Source: Lingula anatina
Taxonomy: Eukaryota > Brachiopoda > Lingulata > Lingulida > Lingulidae
Direction of reading: 5' to 3'
DNA: 64,000 nt
Assembly (NCBI RefSeq): GCF_001039355.2
Contig: NW_019773603.1
Span: forward strand, 474,476 to 538,475
How positions within the stretch are numbered: position 1 is the first letter of the stretch; each line of letters starts with the position of its first letter. The notes beneath the pieces were generated by a model. The model did not search any database, was not told the DNA's origin, and was given only the letters and a program-made list of their open reading frames with translations. Position numbers and translations under genes: made by a program. Of the stretch, positions 57,690 to 64,000 are shown in pieces.

Positions 57690-58324
57690 TACGGTTCAAT
57701 TTGGTCTAATAACATTTAACTGCAGATTCTCTGCAGAGCAGTTCTTTTTGATTGACGGAAATTGTACACGGTTGCTGTTCTTTAGAGTCACTGTTGAAGA
57801 CCGATTCACAGTGACTCTGACACTCAGGGCACATAACGTGGACAAACTAGTAAAATGCTTCTTATCTTTAATTTCGTAAATAATTTTCTCTAAGCAATAT
57901 TTACACAACCTATCTATTTTTTGTAAATTTTCATGTCTACTGGTTTCTATTGCAAGTCTATGATTTGAAGCTCTGAATCTTGAAAATGCTATTCTGTGTT
58001 TCATAATATTTACATCAAATAAACAATTTAGGTTCTAACAAACTCTTAAACAATGCATAGTTTTAAAAAAAAAGTTTGGACTATTTTGTATACTTTCAAC
58101 CCAATTTTGTCTAGCACAGTCCTTCAGGTTTAGTAAAAATTGGCTTACAAAGGTATTTATATCACGATATAAACACATGTGATATCCATGCATAACCAAA
58201 ACCATACATATAAATTATTTGTTTTACTTTAGTCACCCAGTGAGTCCTTCCATGTTCATGTAGTGTACGCAACATATTATAGCAAGCTCTGCAAAATGTA
58301 CTGAAACATTTTAGTGCTCAATAA

Positions 58325-58388
<64 letters not shown>

Positions 58389-59705
58389 CAGGATAATCAT
58401 GGTTTTCTCCTCTTGCTGTGCTAGGGTACTCTTAGCTTTGCTCCAGGACTAGAAAGCAGAGAATACCAGCCCTAAGTACTTATAGTGGCTAACAATTTCT
58501 ACCTCCTTATTATTTAGGAACCATTTTTCATGTTTATTTAAATAACCACCTCGTCTGAATACGATGATTTTTTGTTTTATCTTCGTTGATCATCATGCCA
58601 TATTTTTTTCAGAATTTTTCTAATTTTACCATAAGCTTTTGCAAGCTACCAACCGTGTCACTTATCTCTACTGCATCATCCGCAAAGAGAAAATGTGAGA
58701 TGCTAGGTGCATCTTCATTTACCAAAAATGACTTTGCAGCTTTCATCATTTCTTAACATATGAACAAATTCATTAAGAAATAGAGAAAACATAAATGGAC
58801 TTGACACGCAGCCTTGTTTGGTGCCTATGGTACAATCAAAATAATCAGATATACCATCTTTCATCTGTATACTTGTCTTTAATTGTTTATACATAGATTG
58901 GATGACTTTGACTATCTTTGTATTAACCTAGTTTTTCAATAAAACATATATTAATAATGTATGGTCAACGCAATCAAAGGCTTTAGCAAAGTCAATGAAA
59001 ATGCAGTAGCATCTTCCTCTCTGTTTTTGTAAGATGCTTCTGTATTAGGGCTTACAATGTGAAGCAATTATCTATTATACTATAGCCTTTCCTAAACCCA
59101 CTTTGTTCTTCACAAAACTTACTTGTATCTTCTGCCAATTTCACTAAGCTTTCATTAAGGACTTTTGTTAATATTTTCTCCACTACGTTTAATAGAGAAA
59201 TACCTCTGTAATTATTTGGATCTTTTTTGTTACCTTCTTTATAGATTGGGCATATAATAGCCTCTCCCCATTTTGCCGGGAAGACCCCAGTTTGCATAAC
59301 TTGGTTATATAATGAACATAAACAGGGGAAAAGCATGTCACTATGTTTAAACATCTCGACCACTAAGCCATCAGGTCCTCCCGATTTATTATTTTTCATT
59401 TACCTCATTGCAGCAATTATTTCTTTATTTTTTTTTATTTTTCATCTTCTAAATTATCAATGTCTTCATTTTCAAATGTTTCCAGATTATCAATAAGCTG
59501 TTTAGCTTCATTTTTGAACACGGGATCAATAGGGTGCTTAGCTATTTCTAACAAAGACCGAAAATGTTGAAGCCAAGTGTCTGCTTATATGTTATTTCCC
59601 ACTGCTTTTGAAAAAGTATACTCTTTTGGCCGATCCCAGATTTCATTTGGAGAGCTAGGGTCCTTAAACAGGTCCTCCGTATAAGCTACTTTAATGAGCA
59701 CGTTC
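57690..59705 (-). mobile_element. 5'-truncated jockey/I-like LINE
   Basis: Minus strand from about 59705: WLQHFRSLLE, then the open frame 59399-59052 with NNKSGGPDGLVVEMFKH, NNYRGISLLN and EEQSGFRKGYS, the N-terminal palm blocks of a LINE reverse transcriptase. Degenerate frames continue with GTKQGCVSSP (about 58830), the KYGMMINEDKTK region (about 58600) and, at 58004-57750, the C-terminal RFRASNHRLAIETSRH and CKYC blocks. Many stops. A plus-strand (ATT)n tail at 58327-58386 interrupts it, probably the 3' end of another retroelement inserted in the opposite direction. Confidence 0.8.
58327..58386 (+). repeat. (ATT)n tract, likely 3' tail of an inserted retroelement
   Basis: TTTAGTGCTCAATAAATTATT leads into about 20 ATT units, similar to the tail of the LINE at 5412-5450. 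It splits the minus-strand LINE. Confidence 0.7.
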
Positions 59706-60852
59706 GTTTTGCTGTGTGAGCATACATCTTATTGCAATAAACTGTGGTGCCCATTTCATTACCAGACTACTCAGCTTGACTTAGGTATTTATTAAATATA
59801 AAAAATACGCATAATCTCAATACCAACTGCACTATTTGTCGTAATAGAAGAATCCTTTGAAAAAAACTTTGGTGTTGCTTAATTTTTTAGCATAAGCGTG
59901 ATAACCAAAATTAAGAATTAATCATCGAAACTGTCGGGTGAAACATTATCAAAGAATTTCTGGGGAATTTCGTGGGGATGTTCCTAAAGTTGTCTCATGC
60001 TAGTTCATCCATTGAAAACATTGAAGACTACCTAGTCACCCTGTGGATTTCTATGGGTACAAACTTGACTGGTTAAGCCAAAGCGCTTGTAAAAATGCAG
60101 TGGAGTAAAACCGTTGACTTAAAAATGTAATTTTTTGCCTGCCTCTGACACGCTTGTGTAAGTTCAACAGGATATCTGCTGGGATATCTTTTTACACCCT
60201 CTTGATTCTCGAAAACGTTATAGGATAACTCAAATGCTACAATCTACATGTATGTTTATATGCTGCTGTCACATTGTGCGCATTTATATAAACACATGTA
60301 CTTTTCCATGATGAAGTTTAATAAATGGATGGGGAAATCATGCATTTGTTTACAAGTGTTGTCAAAAACAATTCGAATTTCTCTTTAAAAAATCAATCTT
60401 AAACCAATTGATTGTGACGTTACATCCAAGCAATATCAGAAATGAACTTTTATGACAATAAGAAACACCACGTACACTGTACTCTTCTATAGTATACCCT
60501 GACCTGAAAGATGACCGTCATTTTTACAATGACAACAGCGACTAATGGAAACACACAGCTTGAAAATCAATACTAGTTGACGGTTTATTTGTATTTTATG
60601 CGGGTATCAATTTACAGGTGGTAAAACCGCAGACCAATCCACAGTAATAATTTTGTCTTAATTCCCCTTGGTCTCTGCGATTATAAAATTATGGCTATAT
60701 TTTAAAATGATTTAAACATTCTTATATGCTGCATATAAATAAAATCATCATTCAATCATCAAATATTATTATTATTTTTTTTTTTAACAGCGAATCTAAC
60801 TGTTAATCTAGATTTATGAATTACTACGACTCTGTTCTTTTTTGTGTTGCAG
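59706..60852. other. Upstream region / 5' UTR intron of gene 2
   Basis: No gene. 60507-60640 is the fourth copy of the ACGACTAATGGAAA / TTTATGCGGGTATC repeat family also at 49240, 51515 and 53240. Confidence 0.5.
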
Positions 60853-60869
60853 AATTGATTTCATCTACG

Positions 60870-60927
60870 ATGTGGTCACTGCAATTCTACATCATCGCAT
60901 TGTTTCTGTTCGACAGTCCAGTAACCG
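60870..60927 (+). CDS. Gene 2 signal-peptide exon
   Basis: ATG at 60870, 19 codons plus one base, donor GTATGT. Hydrophobic core FYIIALFLF, no charged residues before it, likely cleavage near SPVT. The split Val codon matches the phase of the next exon. Confidence 0.75.
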
Positions 60928-61211
60928 GTATGTATACCCATGATTCATGGCAAACAAAGGAAAAAGAACTTTGATATAGCAAAGGTTATCTATGCCTCCT
61001 CCGAGACAATTTACCAAAACTATTTACTTCACCAACCACAAAAATTAATTTAAAAAATGTTGAGGAATTATTGTTTGTTATTGTTATTATTGAGAATTGG
61101 CCAATTAATCTCGCTTTTTACACCACCAGTGAATAACATAGGGAAAGCATTTGCTTTGTAGGCATAGGTCTACTTATATTTACGTATATATATATATATC
61201 TCAGGAATTAG

Positions 61212-61298
<87 letters not shown>

Positions 61299-63136
61299 CA
61301 GTATTGAACAAGCCAAAAGAATCATGTTTCGAGACTGCCAATTATCTAATGTTAGAAAAACTACATATTGGGTCCTCTGGTGACAGATATCCACATTTGT
61401 ACATTCAATTTGATTTTATAACACGCTTTCAATCACTCTAACGGTCTGTGTGTATTGTTTAATTAAAAAAATCAGAGCGTCATCCATGATTTTCCATTTC
61501 TATTACAAAATCAGCAAACGAAAAGTGAAAAGCTTGTCCATGGATTGTACAAATCTGTTATAAAAGTGTTCAAGATGATCGCCTGGAAAATATTAACAGT
61601 TACTGTATACAGTACGACCCATCTCAACGTCAAGATTAGTTTGATATAACAACTTGCCAGTATGAAACAAGAAACTGCACAAATGAAAATAGATGGTTGT
61701 GCACTATTTGTTTGGAATTCTGTTTTATATTTATGCTGTAAAATTACGTGATTTTAATTTACTGAATAATATCTAATGTTGTATAATAACTTTACATTAT
61801 TCTTCTACCAGAGGGATTTTTCAATTAAAGAGACAGTTATTTTGTTTTCATTTTACTTATCTTTTCGCTTGAGTTAATGAGGAGACAAAAATAGCTATAC
61901 CATTCCAGGGTCGCACTTCAGATATGCCACAGTCAGCTGTAGGCCCGCTCTGGATAACGCTTTAGTTGGTAAGTTGGACGTTTTTGTTCTCAGGAATTAG
62001 TCAGTTGTTAATAAAACTCATTTTGGCCTGATGAATTGTGGGTTTCTTTAAACATGTAATGATCACTGAAGATACGATGGGCAAGCGTCTGTTCGTGGAG
62101 ACAAAAACAATGTTACCTTTGCGCAGTGATGGCATTCCACATACGATGCAAATATAGTTTAAGAAATAATTTCCAAGGATATCCTACACATTCCTAATGG
62201 GGTTCTCATCTAGGGCTGGAGCCGATCGACCAATATGGATCCGGATCTGGTTTGCATATGAACAGCCTACTGTTGCATCGACTGTGCGTGGAGTAACATT
62301 GTCATAATGAAGCATCAATAAGTAGTCTTGGTTCCCAAAGATATTGTCAACAGATTTCCTTAAATCCCTTTCCAGTACTTGGATGCATGGGTCTGTGTTA
62401 AGGTTCCTGTTGACCACTGCCAGCTGGCCTACACCATAGTAGCCACAACACCCCATGCATGTTTTGCAATGTTGTTTTGTGTGTCCTGTCAACCAGTAGC
62501 AGAAAATTGAAAATAAATTGCTTATCCGCTATTCTCTAAACCATTGCGTGTCCATACATTCTGACAACGCTTAAACTTCCCTCAGCTGGTAAAAGTATTA
62601 TTGCCAAGTTATAAGTTGGTGTCTATGTCTCATTTTCGGTACACCATCCCATTCGACGTAGACAGTTCTAGAAATAAAATCGACTCTGCAAATGTTGGTA
62701 CTAATATCTTTATAACTAATCTGAGTCCTTTCCTTTGATTTAAGTGACCTGTTCTTGGAGATCTGCCTGGAGATTAGATTTTGGTCCTTGTGAAAAACCC
62801 TGTACGCAGGCTAATGTAGGAAACCTTTCAGTTACTTCTTCGAGTTTTGCTGATTGGCAGTGTTTCTCTGGTAAGTACAATTCACTGATGCTCATGGATC
62901 ACTCACATGATTTTGACGTTGCCGAGTATAGTTTGGTCAAAGGAGAGTCCTAAGATTTGACGTCACAATAACACATTCGATAATTCTCCTTTATCTTTAA
63001 CTTTAGGCTGCGGTTTCTTTTTGAACATGGCTCCTCATCGGTATTATGTCACAGCCATAGATTCGACTGACGATTGGCAACAAGGGGAAAATGAGTTCAG
63101 TTTCACTCTGCCACATTCTGGTGCATTTTCGTTTGG
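60870..63136 (+). CDS. Gene 2 (partial): paralog of gene 1, signal peptide and first two modules
   Basis: Exons 60870-60927 (coding part of exon 60853-60927), 62745-62870 and 63007-63136 join in frame (phases 1, 1, then 2). The first encodes a signal peptide, MWSLQFYIIALFLFDSPVT. The second encodes TCSWRSAWRLDFGPC, the third HRYYVTAIDSTDDWQQGENEF. They correspond to the N-terminus of gene 1. The next exon should start in phase 2 with the CCWI segment and lies beyond the window. The two genes are tandem and on the same strand. Exon 60853 has an AG acceptor before 17 bp of 5' UTR, so transcription starts further upstream. Confidence 0.8.
61214..61295. repeat. (TA)n microsatellite
   Basis: About 40 units in intron 1 of gene 2, right at the left edge of the segment shared with 10108-12880. 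Confidence 0.95.
62070..62500 (-). pseudogene. Tc1-like transposase fragment in gene 2 intron 1
   Basis: The minus-strand frame 62492-62184 contains GYYGVGQLAVVNRNLNTD, YLLMLHYDNVTP and ALDENPI, the DDE-domain second Asp region and the SPDLNPIEN equivalent, altered at key positions. The same relic is in the gene 1 copy at 10880-11270. Confidence 0.75.
62745..62870 (+). CDS. Gene 2 exon: N-terminal Cys/Trp-rich module
   Basis: 126 bp, same phases as gene 1 exon 11771-11896; donor GTAAGT intact. All Cys and the Trp pattern are kept while about a third of the other residues differ, which suggests selection on the module. Confidence 0.8.
63007..63136 (+). CDS. Gene 2 exon: WQQGENEF module
   Basis: 130 bp, same phases as gene 1 exon 12027-12156; donor GTAGGT. 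Encodes TLPHSGAFSFG at its end. Confidence 0.8.
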
Positions 63137-63872
63137 GTAGGTCTATTTCTGTTTGTCTTCCACCACCACCCAACCATAAAATGTTCAAAATGCCTTCATG
63201 CATGTACATCACTAATTGGTATACTAGTGTCTAGAGCAAACAGACAGAAGCGCACATACAACATTAATGGCAAGTTAAGTTGGTGAGTTAAAATATTAGT
63301 GTGTCATCTATGTGAGTTTTTTTTTTTTTTTTTTTTTTTTTTTGATATTCTACAACAGGTGAAGTTGGTGACTAAAAATAAAAATGTGTCAACATTGTGC
63401 TTTTTTGTAGGGATATTTCATTTTGTATCCTAAGGCATGTCCTCGAAGCCCTGTATCAGTAACATTTTCTTGATATTCATGACATCTTGACATCATGATA
63501 TTCAAATTGATGGTGATTATGCTGGTAGACATTATGCATTATTGCTTCAATATGGGCAAACCAAATGTTAAGATAACAGTGTGCCTTATACTAAAATATA
63601 TTGTATATAGGTAAAGCTAGATTGGTTGAAAGGGGATTTGTTGTGGGTTCTCAAATTTTTTTCTCGGCTGTTTCAAAACCATTATTACTTGATCCTGTAA
63701 GGTGACAAATCAAATAAATGGCTGTACAAAAATGTTTTACCTTTGTTGCCTTTAACCCACAAATTTCATAAGAATTGATCATAGTGCTTCTCTTATTATA
63801 ACGATTTATTTATGACAATGCTAGCAAATTGATCAAATATAGCATATTGTGGACATAAGGGAATTAAGGTTG

Positions 63873-63927
<55 letters not shown>

Positions 63928-64000
63928 AAAAAAAAAAAANNNNNNNNNNNNNNNNNNNNNNNNNNNNNNNNNNNNNNNNNNNNNNNNNNNNNNNNNNNNN
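63137..64000. other. Gene 2 intron running into an assembly gap
   Basis: Collinear with 12157-12880 until an A-run at about 63880-63939, then Ns from 63940 to the end of the window. Confidence 0.8.

Overview
The window is AT-rich, intron-rich animal DNA. Support comes from GT/AG exons with matching phases, thrombospondin type-1 (TSP1) modules, and Tc1/mariner, Penelope-like, Ty3/gypsy (PNMA-type gag), BEL/Pao and LINE remnants, all in a sea of (TA)n, MITEs and tRNA-derived repeats. A marine invertebrate (mollusc or other lophotrochozoan, possibly a basal deuterostome) fits best, but the species cannot be named from sequence alone. The sequence looks like a draft assembly: single N characters sit at joins where the flanking sequence is often duplicated.

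Layout. 1-5.45 kb: a decayed Ty3/gypsy element cut in its integrase by a 5'-truncated Rex1/Babar-like LINE. 5.45-10.1 kb: two copies of a repeat carrying candidate minus-strand exons, plus a dead copy of a plus-strand exon (8.0 kb). 11.77-42.27 kb: gene 1, a plus-strand secreted-protein gene. Twelve exons can be chained in frame from 11771 to a stop at 42268 (about 551 residues, signal-peptide exon not found). They encode an N-terminal Cys/Trp-rich module, a 'CRWA'-type extracellular module with a WTP/CYQA Ig-like end, two TSP1 repeats and a short Cys-rich tail. Its introns hold a Tc1 element (14.8-16.2 kb), a Penelope-like element with an inverted partial copy and two hammerhead ribozyme motifs (17.5-19.1 kb), and another Tc1 element with long inverted repeats. 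The block with exons 3-8 (19.1-25.7 kb) occurs again at 26.1-34.35 kb, about 1% different in exons.

34.4-40 kb is intronic repeat, including three copies of a ~420-bp unit built on a 17-bp motif. 42.5-44.6 kb holds the 3' UTR exon twice. 44.5-44.9 kb has a second Penelope fragment with a third hammerhead motif. 45.6-60.8 kb has no recognised host coding exon: BEL/Pao debris, degenerate tandem duplications, a 284-bp MITE family, a Tc1 transposase 3' half (56.5-57.0 kb) and a minus-strand LINE (57.7-59.7 kb). At 60.85 kb a paralogous gene 2 starts with a signal-peptide exon, followed by two exons homologous to the first two of gene 1, and runs off the right edge into Ns.

The real genes are thus two tandem, same-strand members of one extracellular protein family, with at least one dead exon copy, in a region shaped by local duplication and transposons. 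Part of the apparent duplication may be assembly artefact (unmerged haplotypes).
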